Below, in pieces: positions 37,074-50,655 of a stretch of DNA of 64,000 bases (its first letter is position 1; the number at the start of each line of letters is the position of its first letter). Origin of the DNA: Paramecium tetraurelia (taxonomy: Eukaryota; Ciliophora; Oligohymenophorea; Peniculida; Parameciidae). The notes under the pieces are model-generated. The model was not told the DNA's origin. It made no database searches and saw only the letters and a list, made by a program, of their open reading frames with translations. The translations under genes and the position numbers were made by a program. The stretch spans positions 19,022 through 83,021 of the forward strand of contig NW_001798969.1 of assembly GCF_000165425.1 (NCBI RefSeq), in the 5' to 3' direction.

Positions 37074-38397
37074 TAATTTAAATTATGTTCCACTAATACT
37101 TAAATGATAAAAGTATTAGATTAAGTTCAATACATTATTCATGAATAAACACTGTTACATTCTGTCATTTAAAATATATATAATTCATTACCTCCTGATT
37201 TATATTCTAATTCTAGTATTACCATACCATCTTAACTACAAATTAACTTGTTCTCTGAATTTATTTTAATAACGTCATTTACATATATCTAGTTTAATGA
37301 GCATAATAAATTTAATCAAAAATATCTAGCATTTAATATTAAGAAAACAATCTAATAAATATCGCATTTGATCATTTATTAGTAGAGAACTATTAGAAGA
37401 GAGTAGAGTTTATGGTTCTAAAATTATGATTATAGAAAATAACATTCTACACTTCAAATGGAAGAAATGAGGAGAATACAAAAAGTGGATTAGGAAATTC
37501 GTTTTTCTGAATATAATATAAAAATTATTAAAGAATTGGGAAGAATTAATTTAGGAGATATAATATTATAACTACAATCAATGAAATTTGTAATTTTCAT
37601 CTCAAATTTTTTTCAATTTATAGATTCATTTGACATGAATTTACTAATTTTATTTTAATTTTAATATCAAATTCTTTGATTAGATATTTATATTTGAATA
37701 ATATTCTAAATTATCATCTAAAAAAATACGCTTGCTTTATTCACTTATGTTCAAGTAATATCATATTACAAGGTCTAAAGAAGTTATTATATCAAAGGCA
37801 TATAAATGTAATATGATTTAATTTATAAAATGCTTTTTTTTAAATACAATATTTTCTATTCTCTTTTAACAGTTTAAGTGCTGATTTCCTTATAACTCTA
37901 CCAATCTTTTGTTACCTTGATGAGTTTTAATAAATCTATAGTATGAATTTCTAGATTATAAAGAATGTTGCCTATCATTTTTGTTTCATATCTAAAAGCT
38001 CATTCTTAGACAATTCATCTTTAGATTCAAATTGTTTAATCTAAAAAAGTATGCTGAATTAGCAAAAGATTTTCTCCCTAATAAAAACCTTTGAATTTAG
38101 ATGATAAGTAGGTAATCCAATATGAAATATTGTTAAGGAGCTTTGAGAAATATTTCTACCTTTTGAAATGAATGTTTATCATAAATTTGTCACATTTTTC
38201 TGGTTATTGAATTTATTTCGTTTTAGTAGGTCTTTGTTAAAGGATTTTCTGATTTTTGATTCTTCCCCCCGGAGAGGTAAAATGAAGTGGATTTGAAGTG
38301 CACATTTATTCTTGTAGATTAGATTGGAATTCAGTTTGAGAGTGATTGATGAGTGTATTAGATTTATATATATTAATAAATGATAATAATTGATATA
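37074..38397. other. intergenic region with one small coding-like relic
   Basis: 1.3 kb without an intact gene. On the minus strand 37,975-38,175 reads as a Lys/Glu/Gln-rich C-terminus (KQFESKDELSKNELLDMKQK before a TGA) behind an open frame of about 65 codons that begins after a TGA, so it may be a gene relic. A short GC-rich spot (CCCCCCGGAGAGG, about 38,266-38,278) stands out in the AT-rich background, with no assigned function. Confidence 0.4.
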
Positions 38398-39340
38398 ATG
38401 AAGGAGAGGGTTTCAGACATTTAGAATATCTACAATAATAGTATGGCAATAAAACAAATTAGTAATCTTGATTATAATGTAGAGTATAGAGAGAAACTTC
38501 GGTAAATCTAAGAGGCTGACATCATGAGTTCGCTCTATTAATTTCGTAAATTGACACAATAGGATTTAGCTCAATTCCAAGAAGGAGCAAAACAAATATT
38601 TAAAATAATTGCGCCAGGATTTGATGTACACGATAACATTAGTTAAGACACGATTTAGTGAAATCACTCTCACTTCCACCAGCAAAGTGTTCATAGAGTT
38701 GTACTAACATTTTGGTTTCGTGCAAAAAAGTGACGCATTGTACAATGAATTACTTCACAATTCCAAGTAGCAGATATTTCTGTGTCTCATTCAGCATTTG
38801 ATAGATCTAACCAAAATTGCATTGAAGTGTGCTGTCAAACGTTTTTTGGACATGAAGCTCTTTTGTATAGGTAAAGAGATTGAAAAGCCTCCCATTTTAT
38901 TAAGCAAAAGAGTTGAAATGATTCAACTTGGAGCAGTTAAAAGGAATAAAATTAAAAGAGTTATGCGAAGTGAATCCAATTCTTTACATTAATCTGATAA
39001 AAAGTAAGATCTTAGAATTATTATTGATAAAAAAGATCGACTTTCTTTTCACGATGTTATTTCTCATTATGATAAAAGTGAAATCATCAAGAAAAATATA
39101 AGAAATTATGACGAAATCAACGTCGATAACGTATCTACCACTTGCAATAGAAACATCTAAAGATATCAAAGTGTCTAGAAGAACACTGAACCCACTACAT
39201 AACGATTACAATTCCCTAGCATCTATAAGAATTCCAATTCTGCTCTATACAAAGTTCTGAGATAGCGCAATCAATCCATCAGTCTAACCATATCCAATTA
39301 CATCAAAGAATTGCAAGACAAAGGAACTTATAAAGAATGA
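38398..39340 (+). CDS. 306-aa hypothetical protein
   Basis: Two exons with a 22-nt intron (38,626-38,647) give 307 codons. The N-terminal third is helical (ending FKIIAPGFD before the intron), and the middle contains a well-ordered helical region (FIELYQHFGFVQKSDALYNE, QQIFLCLIQHLIDLTKIALK). The C-terminal half is basic and polar. No recognised domain or targeting signal. The start is the first ATG in the open frame; a second in-frame ATG lies at 38,443. Confidence 0.75.
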
Positions 39341-40128
39341 ATTAATAAAACTAAATTACTTTATTATTAATATTTCTGTCACTATCCCCACTCAATTAGG
39401 CTAAGTTCTTATTAAATTCTACAACAAAAAGTTAGAACCTTTCATTCCTTAAATATTTTGAATTTTAAACTATAGTAAGGAACCAACTTGAATCAAAACT
39501 TTAGGGATTTTAAAACATCCCTTTAAACTTTATATTAATATTAATCAGTTTTATGAATTCTAATTATCAAATGAAATAAGCTTAACTATTGAAATTTGAA
39601 AACTTAAGGATCTCCCATTTTATTCAATCAATATTTAATTACATATGAATTTTCGTGTAGTTTAATGCACTAATATTAATAAAGAAAGAACAACTTAAAT
39701 TAAAGATTTAATCTGACTTTTAACTGTAATAGATAAAGTTGAGAGCATGCCTTATTGAAGAGAGTATTACTATAGGATTAGATGGTATAAAATTGATACT
39801 TATGCTAATAGATAGGTTGAGATAAAATTATTTAGATTGTTGATAAAAGTAAAAAATTAATATCTTTTCATAATGAATGATTAATATAGAGAATTATTAA
39901 TAGATTAGAATATTCGAAATTAGGCCAATTTCTTTAGGTAATATATTCTAAAAAAGAGAGAAAGCATTAATTTATATTTATTAATAAAAATGAAGATTTG
40001 ATTTATTATTTAATTATATTTTTGCAATGAGTTTAATTATAACATTTATTCTGGAGATTTGACTGAGTACAATGGTATTAATTTTGATTTAATATCTCTC
40101 AAAATTGATCATAATATTAATATAAATA
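39341..40128. other. intergenic region
   Basis: 790 bp of AT-rich sequence between the 306-aa gene and the histidine kinase gene. An in-frame ATG at 40,072 upstream of the chosen kinase start would add 19 hydrophobic residues. Nothing else supportable was seen. Confidence 0.5.
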
Positions 40129-42594
40129 ATGGAATTTGCAATGAGCATTCAGTTAGTGACTAATGTACTAATAACCGGACTGAGTGTGTACATCTGTTAT
40201 ATTTGTAATTTTGATTATAATGATAAAAGAGAATTAGAATTTGATGGCTGTGGGGGTGTTGTTGGGATTGTCAATATTGCTTGATTTATTGGGAAGTTCG
40301 AGATTGGAGAATAACAACCTTAAGGTAATTGCGATCTACATGAGTTTTTGTTGTAAATATTTGGGCATTTGGTTTTTGGGCTATTCAGGTGGAGTGAGTT
40401 TCTTGGTTTAGGGGATAATGTGTTAAGCCTTGAAATGCAAGAGTATTTTTGATCACATGTTTTTATATGAGTTGATTGGAATGTTCGGATTAATACTGAA
40501 TATTTTCAACTAGGAGAGAATTGTCATGGAGAATAGAGCAATATTGGGGATAGAAGCAGGGATCGCCTTGTTATTTTTGATCCAATTTTGTAAGATAATG
40601 ACTAAGAAGTGTTCAGGTCATAGAAAACACAATTTAATCCAGAATCAAGTGATAATGGATATGATAGCCAATCACAAGTTGAAATAGGATTACGAGTCGA
40701 CTCCTTGTCAGTCACCTCGATCAAACCTTCAGAAATTATTCTAATATAATAATTTCATTATTTTTAAGGAGGATTTGGAGATTGTGGAAAGTAATTTCGA
40801 TCTTAAAATTCATTGGATAAACGAATCTTCTCCCAACAACAATATTTTAATAGAATAATTTCTGTACTTGTAGGTGATTTCTTCAAATTTTGGGGAGAGT
40901 GAACAGATATACAGCATCAAAGAATTCATTTTGAAATTCAAAGACAATTTAAAGACACAATTTGCATCATTCATAATTTCAAAGAGTCAAGTTTTTGATT
41001 TGGAGAATGTGACATTAAATTTGATGCCATTTCAACGGGATGAAGGTTATAACTTCATAGTTACATTTTCCTATTTAAGTCAATCGTTGATCAAGAGATT
41101 AAAAGATGACAGCAACAATCAAGTGTTGATGGACATCAGTCGATCTCTGTCTCATGAACTAGGCACCAATCTAAATAGTATTATGGTATTCTCAAGTTTG
41201 GCTATGCATGATGATGAGGTTCCTGAATTGGTCAAGCAGAAGTACATTTAGTCACTAAAAATCAATAGTGAGCAACTCGGCTTAATTGTAAGTAATATAC
41301 GAGATTACAATTTAATAAGTTTGTAATAATTCAATCTAAAACTAGAGGAATTCAACATCAATGATGAAGTCAAGTAAATTGAGAATCTTTTGATTGATAC
41401 CATTAAAAATAAACAGATCAATGTAGTACATGATTACTAATTGAGCAACTCTAATATTATCAATGATAGACAAAGATTTCGATAAGTGTATTTTCAATTT
41501 TTGCATAATGCTGTTAAATTCACAACCAGAAATGGTACTATACGTATTAAAATTGAAAGCAGCAGATCATAATGTTAAATAGCCATATAAGATTCTGGAC
41601 CTGGATTAGTATTTTAATGTTAATTATTCAATATAGTCTGAAGAGGAGATGGCCAGAATGTAGAATATTCTCATAGGCAAGAATCAATTCGTATAGATTT
41701 CACCTCATTCAGTTGGAAGTGGCTTGGGAATTGGCATTTCAAATAGTATAGTGAAGAGATTGAATGGTCAAAACATCCCAATACTTTGCGATCAGAAGGG
41801 AAAAGGAACCACTTTTACGTTTTTGATCAAGAACCATCTGCATGAGATGAGCAATTACGATAACAAGAAATCGATAGAACTCAGATCAAGCAAATCCATC
41901 ATTAGACTTATTTCTGGTAATTCATACATCGAGTCTCCATTCAGTAGTTCAGTTAAATTTATACTTCCATCCATTAGTAAAAGCAGCGATCAAATAAATT
42001 TCAAGAGTTCCATTGTGGAGGATGATAATGTTCTAAAACAACCCAAATTGTTGTTGGTCTAGGATCAAGGATCCATACCCATCAGTGAGGATGAATTCGT
42101 GATTGTACAAGAACCAAGAAATATGAATCCCAAATTCCAGTATGAAATTATCGAATGCTCCATTTAAAGTAATTGTTGTTCAAGAGTGTTGATTGTTGAT
42201 GACGAGTACTTTAACATTTTGAGTCTATAGCTGTTGATGTAGAAGCATAGAGCGAAATGCGATTATGCGTACAATGGAAAAGAGGCACTCAATAAGATTC
42301 ACCTACCAGAAATTGGCTCTAGCTTGTCACATCTGTTAGAACAAATATTACAGTCTCATCTTCATAGACATCAATATGCCCGTCTTGAATGGATACCAGA
42401 CAGTCAAGGAAATCAAGAGTCTCATTTAGAACAAAACTATCAGGAGAGCGTGGTGTGTTGCCAATACTGGATTCACTGATCTTGATACTAAGATATAGTC
42501 ATTCAATTCTGGAATGGATTACTTTCTCACAAAACCATTGGATGCAAAGAACCTCCATGATTTAATTGTTTAAATGTTTCCACTACATAAATGA
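40129..42594 (+). CDS. hybrid sensor histidine kinase with receiver domain (frame break near 42,295)
   Basis: Multiple hydrophobic segments at the N-terminus (TNVLITGLSVYICYI, LLGLSILLDLL, IEAGIALLFLIQFC) indicate a membrane sensor region with about six helices. Then come the H-box LSHELGTNLNSIMVF (about residue 334; His is the phosphorylation site), N-box FLHNAVKFT (about 448), G-boxes DSGPGL and GSGLGIGIS, then GKGTTFTFLI. The C-terminal receiver has RVLIVDDEYF, FIDINMPVLNG and FLTKPLD, that is the acidic pair, phospho-acceptor Asp and Lys. Introns at 40,205-40,229 and 41,609-41,636. The remaining length is one base over a multiple of three: the frame changes between YNGKEALNKI and ACHICQNKYYSLIFID. 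A 28-nt GT...AG (42,270-42,297) would fix the frame but remove conserved NGKEAL. Confidence 0.85.
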
Positions 42595-42620
42595 ATTACT
42601 CTAAATTTATTATTTAATTA

Positions 42621-45600
42621 ATGTTTATAACAGAGTTAAGAGATGTATATCAATATATGCAATCTCAATATTTTGTACTCAACAAAGAAACCATTCTCAG
42701 CATTAGAACATTATAGGACAAATACTTTGATTAAGTATGTACAAAAATGATTTTAGAAATTACTTGAATTATTGTTACAAAGTGAGGACATCGTTCGCAA
42801 GGATGTATTGGAGTAGTTCTAAAGTACTCTACAACAATTGCAAGAATGCTAATTAGGGTAATTATTATTATGTATCACTTCTAAAGAGGTAACACATTCA
42901 TAAGAAATGTTCGCACTATGGTCAAAGTTGTCACACATTCTATTGCTATGCAAATGTAATCCAATGTTGATAGTTATGGTTCGATCAATCAGATATTGAA
43001 CATTTCTGAAATCAATGGGTAATAAATAGCATCTTAATCACTAATTGAATTATGTAACAAATACGTCGCCAAATTCATCCATCTAAGAGTCTAAGGTACC
43101 AATGAAAATATACAGAATAATAACAGCATCATCATTGAAAATGTGGCTAAATCAGTCCATTATAAATTATTGGATCCTGCAATATGTTAAACATTCATGG
43201 ATAATATTGAGAATATCAAAGAGAAGGATGAAGAAACTTTTAATAATTCCTCAAATTTAGAATAAATTTACACCCAGATTAAGTCTACTTATAGTTTGAT
43301 AATGATCATCAATTCAATTACAATCAATAACTAAATCAAATTGGAATAACTACATTAGTATGCTTTTCTGTACTTCCAGAAATCATTGAAGTATTTCGAA
43401 GATTAGCACCTCTCCCATCTTTTTGCAATTCATCATTAAACTACTCAAACAACAAAGAGATGAATTTGGAGGATGGCAATTGGATCTCATCCAAAAAAAC
43501 AAGGTTCAATCTTTTATTAAGGAGATGTTTGAAGTGGTGGCCAACAATCTACATAAAGCCAGTATTCCCTAAATCTATGAATTCTGCTAAGGATTAAAAT
43601 ACTTTAAATACTTGGGCTTTGATGTCTTGTATTCAATTAATTTCTATTTTATAATGCATGAATTACATTACAACTTTGGTAGTTTCTTGTCTAAAGTACT
43701 CATTTAAAAACAGTAATTGTAATAGATAATTGATCATTAATTACTCTAAGAACTATTTCTAATTGAACAGAAACTGAATTACATCTTAAAATCCATTCAA
43801 CATGTATTTGTTTAATCTTTTTATCATGAAGAAAATCAAAATAAAGTGATGAATGAAAGAAAGATTCATTAAATTGTATAGCTCTGGAATTCCTTTTTTG
43901 AAAATAGAACTGAATTTGTTCAATAGGATTATTTCAAATAAATGTCATAATTGATAAAGCTCAATTACAATAGCAACGCAAAAGAGGAACAATTGTTGAG
44001 GAGAATCTCATTCTTAAGATTGGCTAATACTTTCCTTTTAAGAGACAAGCAACAGGAAGTATCATTTAGTAGCAATGCCATTATAGATTTGGTTCAGCCA
44101 AAATTGAATCTGTATTAAATTATACAATAAGTTCTATTGTAGTAGAATAAATAAGATAAACCAAACATAATGGTGATGTAATATATGATTAAGAGATTGT
44201 ATCAATTCTACCTAAATTTGTTGGCCAATTTGAAGGATAAATAATTTAGAGAAAAGGCTCTAAAAGAACTATCAAAATCAATTCAATTATTTTTCGATGG
44301 AGATGATCTCTTCTCTCAGTCAAAAATTCAATAGAATGTTCTAGATTATATTGCTGATAAGATCTACACAAATTATTTCCTATGTGATACATAAGAACAG
44401 GTCTAATTTTTTATAGAAATAATGACTGTTGTGAACTAACAATTATTGAAAATTGAAGAAGAATTCTTGACTCAAGTAGAGTAATGTAAAGGTACATAGG
44501 AAGGGATGCGATCGTTGTCTCTATTCAGATAATTGGTTTAGAAAGCACAAGGTTAGAATTACCAAAATTTATCAATTGGATCAATTCTTGAGAAGAAAGT
44601 GATAGATTATAAAAGGGTATTCCAAATAATACCTTTGTTATCTAAATGCAGTCAGATATTCAATGACTCATCGTAGGTTATTGCTTAAAGATTAAAGGCT
44701 TAATAATTAATATCAGAATTTTGGATTTATATTACTTTGAATAACCCCTCTTTTTTCTTATCAAAGAAGGACGGGTAGAAAGAATAACTCACAAATGAGG
44801 AGGGTAAGCTCTTGAATGAATAAATCTAACCACTTAGGGAATTGTATAAAACAATGTGGTTGCCCTTAAATTTGATTGCATTCCAAACTCCAAATCTATT
44901 AGCAGGTTCAAAAACGTCTTTGCTTGATTTAAAGATTATTATGAAATTAGTTGAAAACAAAGACACTTTCACATACAATTTCTTTTATTTTAATAGTTTG
45001 GCAAGACAGATGAAGATCCTATTCAGGATTAAGAAAAAGGAGTTGAAGGATAAACATTTAGAACCTCAAGATCTAGTGTATATTGTGACCTTGAATGATA
45101 TACTTTAGAGATGCTAAGCTAATATCATTCAAGACATCAAGTAATTGTAGAAATAACAGTACTCTTATATTATGAAGTTGTTCAACTTTTTAAAGCAAAC
45201 CAATGATGAAGAGGAATTATTATAAAATAAGGAAATCAATGGAATCAAGTTGACACATTAACAATTGCGGAATTAATTAAATAAATAGGTTAAATTCCAG
45301 TCTCTTTTGAAGGAATCAATCACAAGGGCTGCAGTTCAATACAATTCATTTCTATTAAATAGCAAAGGAACCTTAACAAAGGAAATCATATGCAAAGATT
45401 TTGTGTACCTGTTATAACAATCATGTTCAATAGAGAAGACCTTATCTGAATATGCAAGTGATATGGTAATTGATTTTATCCGTAATTTCCCATTTGTTTG
45501 TTTTTCTCCGGAGGTGATCAAAGTATGTTCATATTTATTGACTGTGATATCATAGAAGATTGGAAGAGAATATGACTCAAAGTCTAAATAGGTGTTTAAT

Positions 45601-48600
45601 GATTAGAAAGTGATGTTGAATACGGATTAGAAAATACTGACTTAGAACATAGTGTTCTTGATGAATTGCATGCTCAAGTTAATCTTTAGAGGGTTATACA
45701 TAGACCATAACTTTGTAAAAGTGTTTTGTTTGCATTTGATAAGGTAGGAAACATCCTTGTTGTCTGAGTTGCCTTTCGGATATAAATTCTTGAAATTCTT
45801 AGTCAATAGTTTTAAGGTTGATAAAGAAGCCATTGAAACATTCAAGGATTAAGCGGATCGATATAATCCTTACTTCTGGTTGGTGAAGGAGGTCGAGTTC
45901 GATACAAGAATCAGTTCATCTGACATGTCAATGTTTCTATCAGATAAGGGGTTGTTGAGATTGCAAAAGATTAACATTGAATAAAGGATTCCCTATGCCA
46001 GTGCTCAAGAGATCCTAAAATTAATTAACTATTCAATCAAAAATGAAATTGAATTTGATTTCCATGCTGAGGATTTACTATAAATAAACTATGTGTAAGT
46101 GTTGAAGGACATTCAGAAATGTTGTTAAGAATTAAATATAATACACTTTATTTACAACAATAAATCGTAAGTGGCTTCAAAGTTGAAGGGACGTATGTAA
46201 CAATTAAGAATCAATGTCCGTGAGAGTAATTACAAAAAGGCAAAGCAAGAAATTGTGAGAGAGATGTTACAACATGTCACTTAATTGAAGAGTGTGATAA
46301 TACATTCAGGTGCTTAAATTAAAACTTAGATCTTAACTAAACTCTTAGATATTTGTAAATTCTACTTGTAACCATAATTATTAAAATACATTTTAATGAG
46401 ATTGATACCATTTCTACATTCAATCTCTTAGAATTACTTTGATTCAACATTCTTTTTCCTTCTTGGAGAGATGCTTCATTATATCATATATCAAATCAAT
46501 AATTTAGGTAACTTGAAGTATGATAAAAAAATAAGTTCTTAGGATATATTTTAAATTAAGATCAACTATTTTAACCAGCTCTAAGACTTGGAAGCTGAGG
46601 AATTCACTGATTTCTATTTAAACAAACTGGAAGAACCCTACATTAATTTTATCAATTTGGCTTAGATTGGATATTACGAAATCAGGTGGTAATGCTTATG
46701 CAAATTACATCTGATTCTCATAAGATTCTTAAATGATAACATGTAAATTCATTTAGTCAAAAATGTTAAATTATCAATTATTGCTAATATTTTGAAACAT
46801 AACTTTATGACTGATCGTAAATTGGTAGAATTTATACCATTAGAGAATGTGTGTCAAGTACTGAAGGGATCTATTGAGATCATTCAATTAATGAAGGAGT
46901 TTAAGGAGAAATTCAAGGACACTTAGGATTATGAAGTGAAAATTGGATAGAATAATTAATTGCATTCTATGTTGATGTAATAAAATCTGGCTGTTAAATT
47001 TAACATTGAATCCTTCTATTACAAGACTCTGAAATTTGGATTGAGTCATTTTGCTAAGAATATCAACTTATATCATGAACCACTCTTCATTTAATGTCAG
47101 AATCAATCTAGATTGATTAAAAGATATTAGTTATATTGTATTGTGTGTAAATACTTGGCAAAAGACAAGTTGAATGAATTGAATGAGGATTCAAAAATAC
47201 CCAAGATGAAGAGAGTCAAAAAAAGATTCAATTCTGTCATTTTTAAGAGTCATCGATAGATTAAGATGACTACCAATCCCAAGGAAGGGTAAGCTAGAGC
47301 ATCTATTTTGATGTAAGGAAATACATCCTAGATATATCGAAAATTGCAAGCAGAAATTGCATACAATGGACAACAGACTTATGCCATCTCACTTCAAAAG
47401 TTGTAGGAACAAAGACCATTAGAAGTTAGACCTTATTATTTGAGGAAGGCCTTGTATTTCCTATTGTGTGATGAGATTGATAAGATCAAGGCTTTTGCAT
47501 CACGTTTATAAGATGAATTGTAGACTGACTATAGTTTGATGACTCAAAATAAGTTGAGTGACAATTTCATTCAATAGATATTAAATGAAATTCCAGACAA
47601 GAATTTAAATTTGGCTTACTACATATTGAAAAAACTATATCCCATAATGTAGACAGAACTATAATTGAATGATGTCCTATACAAGTTTCTTGGACACAAG
47701 ATCTCATCCAACATTCAGAATTACTATGATTGTTCCCATTTCTTTGACATCATTGTCACTCACAATATGTCGTAGATAGAGAATTACACCAAAATACTGT
47801 TGTATTGGAAACCACCTCATATATAATTACTCTTAAAATACATCACAGATCAATTTGAAAACTATCCTGATGTCCAATTGTGTTTCTCTAAGATCATGAA
47901 GAGATTACACAGCGAATAGATTATATTTTATCTGTCACAGATCTTACAATCCCTAGCCAGTAAATCTGGATAGTTGATAAAGACATTCCTCATAGAGTAT
48001 GCTCAGTAATCAGTCTTATTTGCACATCAACTTTTGTGGTTAGCAAGGGTGGAGAGCAAGATAGATGTTGATCATAAGAGACCTCCTTCGCCTAAGAATA
48101 AGGGTCAACATTAAAATATATTAAGAACACCTGAATATTAATAATTTGTAAGGGACTTGTTGAATCAAGGTCGGATCCAAAGGAAATAGTATCAAATAAG
48201 TAAGGTGGCACCATTCATCATATCTAAAATCATACGGAATATGGATTCTGAATAGACATCCTTCTTTAAGAAGGTGGATACATTCTATGAGAGTGTGACT
48301 GCAATCTCTGGGTAATTGAGACCTCAGATGAGTAAGCCTGAGAAGAGAGATATAATTGCTAAGAAACTTAGAGAAATAGTATTAACGTAGGATATTTATA
48401 TGCCAACTAACCCTAGATATCAAATAACTTCAATTAAATTAGATTCAGGAACACCTATGCAGAGTGCAGCTAAGTGTCCAATTTTGGTTAGTTTCCTTTG
48501 TAGGAAATATGAGGGGCCTGATAAATATTTTGAAAGGAAGTTGAAGGAGAAAAGGGAGTTTGGTAAGGCTTTGGAAATTGAATTGACTAAATAATTAAAG

Positions 48601-49715
48601 GAAGAGGATATCTAAAAGATGTTGATCATCTTTGAGTAAGATCCTTTACCTGATGATGAAGAGAAAGGATAATTGTTCATAAATGAGTTGGTGAGACCAT
48701 TAAGAAGCAATGGACAAATTTAAATAATGAGTCAAAGTATGCAATCCAATTACAAGGATTCTCGCATTCACAAGTAATCACAATCCTTTGAAAAACACAG
48801 TTTCAAATAACCTACTCCCAGAGGAAGTCTTAAGAAACAAACAACCAATTATAACAATGCTGATTAACAACAGGAAATCAAGTCATGCATCTTCAAAGTA
48901 TTTGATGATATCAGACAAGACAACTTGGCCTTATAAATAATCAGTATGTTTAAGGGTGTGTTTGAAAGGTGTGGATTGGATTTACATGTCTTCCCTTATA
49001 AGACCATTTCTAATCGAACAGGTAAATCTCTGAATGTTGGAGGAATCATTGAAGTTGTACCTAATACTATCTCTAGAGATCAACTAGGTAAGACCAATCG
49101 ATGTACTTTATATGAGTATTTCATTAATAAGTTTGGTGCAGAAGACTCATTATAATTTCAAATAGCAAGAGAGAACTTCATTAAGAGTTAAGCCGCTTAC
49201 AGTATTATCAGTTATATCTTGCAAATCAAGGATAGACACAATGGCAACATTTTGATCAGCGATAAGGGACACTTGATACACATAGATTTTGGATTCATCT
49301 TCGATATTAGTCCTGGAGGTAATCTTAAATTTGAATCTGCCAATTTCAAATTGACCAAGGAGATGAGTCAAATTATGGGTGGAGAGGTATCCAATAACAT
49401 GTTATCTTATTAGGCGTTTAATTATTATGTGGATCTAACAGTGAGAGCCTTCTTAGCCATTCGCCATTACTATGAGCATTTCTATTATTTGGTGACTCTG
49501 ATGACTAACTCTGGGTTGGGATGTTTTATGAAGGATTCAATGAAGAATTTCACAGAGAGATTTCAAGTAAATCTTAATTTGAATACTTTTAGCTAAAGAA
49601 GAATGACCTGGCTGCTGCGAAGTATATGTAGAGTATCATAGAGGATGCGAATGATAAAATAACGACAAGATGGTATGACAACATTTAGTACTATTAAAAT
49701 GGGATATCAAGATGA
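42621..49715 (+). CDS. PI4KA: phosphatidylinositol 4-kinase alpha (type III), about 2,331 aa
   Basis: Introns at 42,735-42,756 (22 nt), 42,858-42,886 (29), 43,370-43,391 (22; a 37-nt version is also possible) and 49,567-49,592 (26) leave 2,332 codons. The first 1,900 residues are a helical solenoid. The C-terminal lipid-kinase domain has [31 protein letters not shown] (about 2,068), [26 protein letters not shown], catalytic DRHNGNILI (about 2,179), metal-binding [19 protein letters not shown] and IMGGEV, and the end RWYDNIQYYQNGI. SPGGNLxxE and this C-terminus are specific to the alpha class of type III PI4K, which makes PI4P at the plasma membrane with EFR3/TTC7-type partners. Length is close to the family norm of about 2,100. 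The gene starts 26 bp after the histidine kinase stop. Confidence 0.95.
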
Positions 49716-49771
49716 TATTAAATAATACATAGTGTATATATATATATAATTAATTATTTTAAAACGGATCT

Positions 49772-50624
49772 ATGATCACAGGAAATTTGGCTGAATTTGT
49801 ATGGGGAAGTGTTGAGCTGGCTCTGAATGTTCTATTGTACTCCAGATTGAAATTGCCACAAAAAGTGATGTCTCCAGGTCTCTTACGTATGTCACTCGTT
49901 CGTGAATGCAATTACAACTTCGGGGTTGATACTAAGGTACATTTGAATGTACATTAGTTCCTAGATTGTCAGATATGTTGTTGCCTCCATACTGACTCCG
50001 AATATTGTTAGACACTTTCGTAATTCAAATGATTCTTATCACTTCATATACGGCTGCTTCATGTGCTTTGATGCCATGATCGTTATGGACATCTTTCCTA
50101 TGACAGACACCATCTACGCTATGATCCTCATTTTACGTTTGTTTCATCTTTTAGAAAACATATTCAAAATGGCCAAGGCTGCTTAATCAATAAAGATTCA
50201 TATGAAAAAAGTGATAAAAATTTAATGCAATTCTGTGAATTAAGTGAACACTTCAAATTAGATGAGTATGGTTTCTAAGAAATTGGAAGTGTCTCCTCCA
50301 AATTCCTCATAAACTACGAATGCGAGTTCACTCAATGAGGTTGAGAGTAACCAAAAGAGTAAGAAAATACCTCAATTTCCTAATGTCTATTAAATCAAAA
50401 TACAGACATCAAAAACAACGAAAATAGATATACTGATTGACGAACCTGATAAATTTGATCTACTATTCGATTAATAATTAAACATGGATAGAAGGATGAA
50501 TCTTCAGATCAAACTGAATTTATGTGCTCAAGTGTATTAGACTTTGAAAAAACAATATCCATGCGAATGGCTGCTCAGACAGATTGCTCAATATCAGGCC
50601 GAGTTGTTGCTTTTAGATTAATGA
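49772..50624 (+). CDS. unresolved multi-exon gene
   Basis: The GC content is slightly higher and codon patterns look coding throughout, but I could not build one consistent exon chain. The first block (NLAEFVWGSVELALNVLLYS) faintly recalls the first helix of HORMA proteins such as MAD2/REV7. A clear GT...AG of 21 nt occurs at 49,937-49,957. The last block, about 50,200-50,624, is convincing: PNVYQIKIQTSKTTKIDILI, then DKFDLLFDQQLNMDRRMNLQ, then YPCEWLLRQIAQYQ and TGA. The intervening sequence is open in more than one frame. The functional label is not supported; cDNA is required to place exons. Confidence 0.5.
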
Positions 50625-50655
50625 TTTTCTTTAACCCGTTTTTTTATTTTAATTA

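Noticed and set aside
49772-49936. Firm HORMA-domain (MAD2/REV7/p31comet) assignment
   Set aside because: Only the first helix resembles the family; the expected downstream motifs could not be read in any consistent exon chain.
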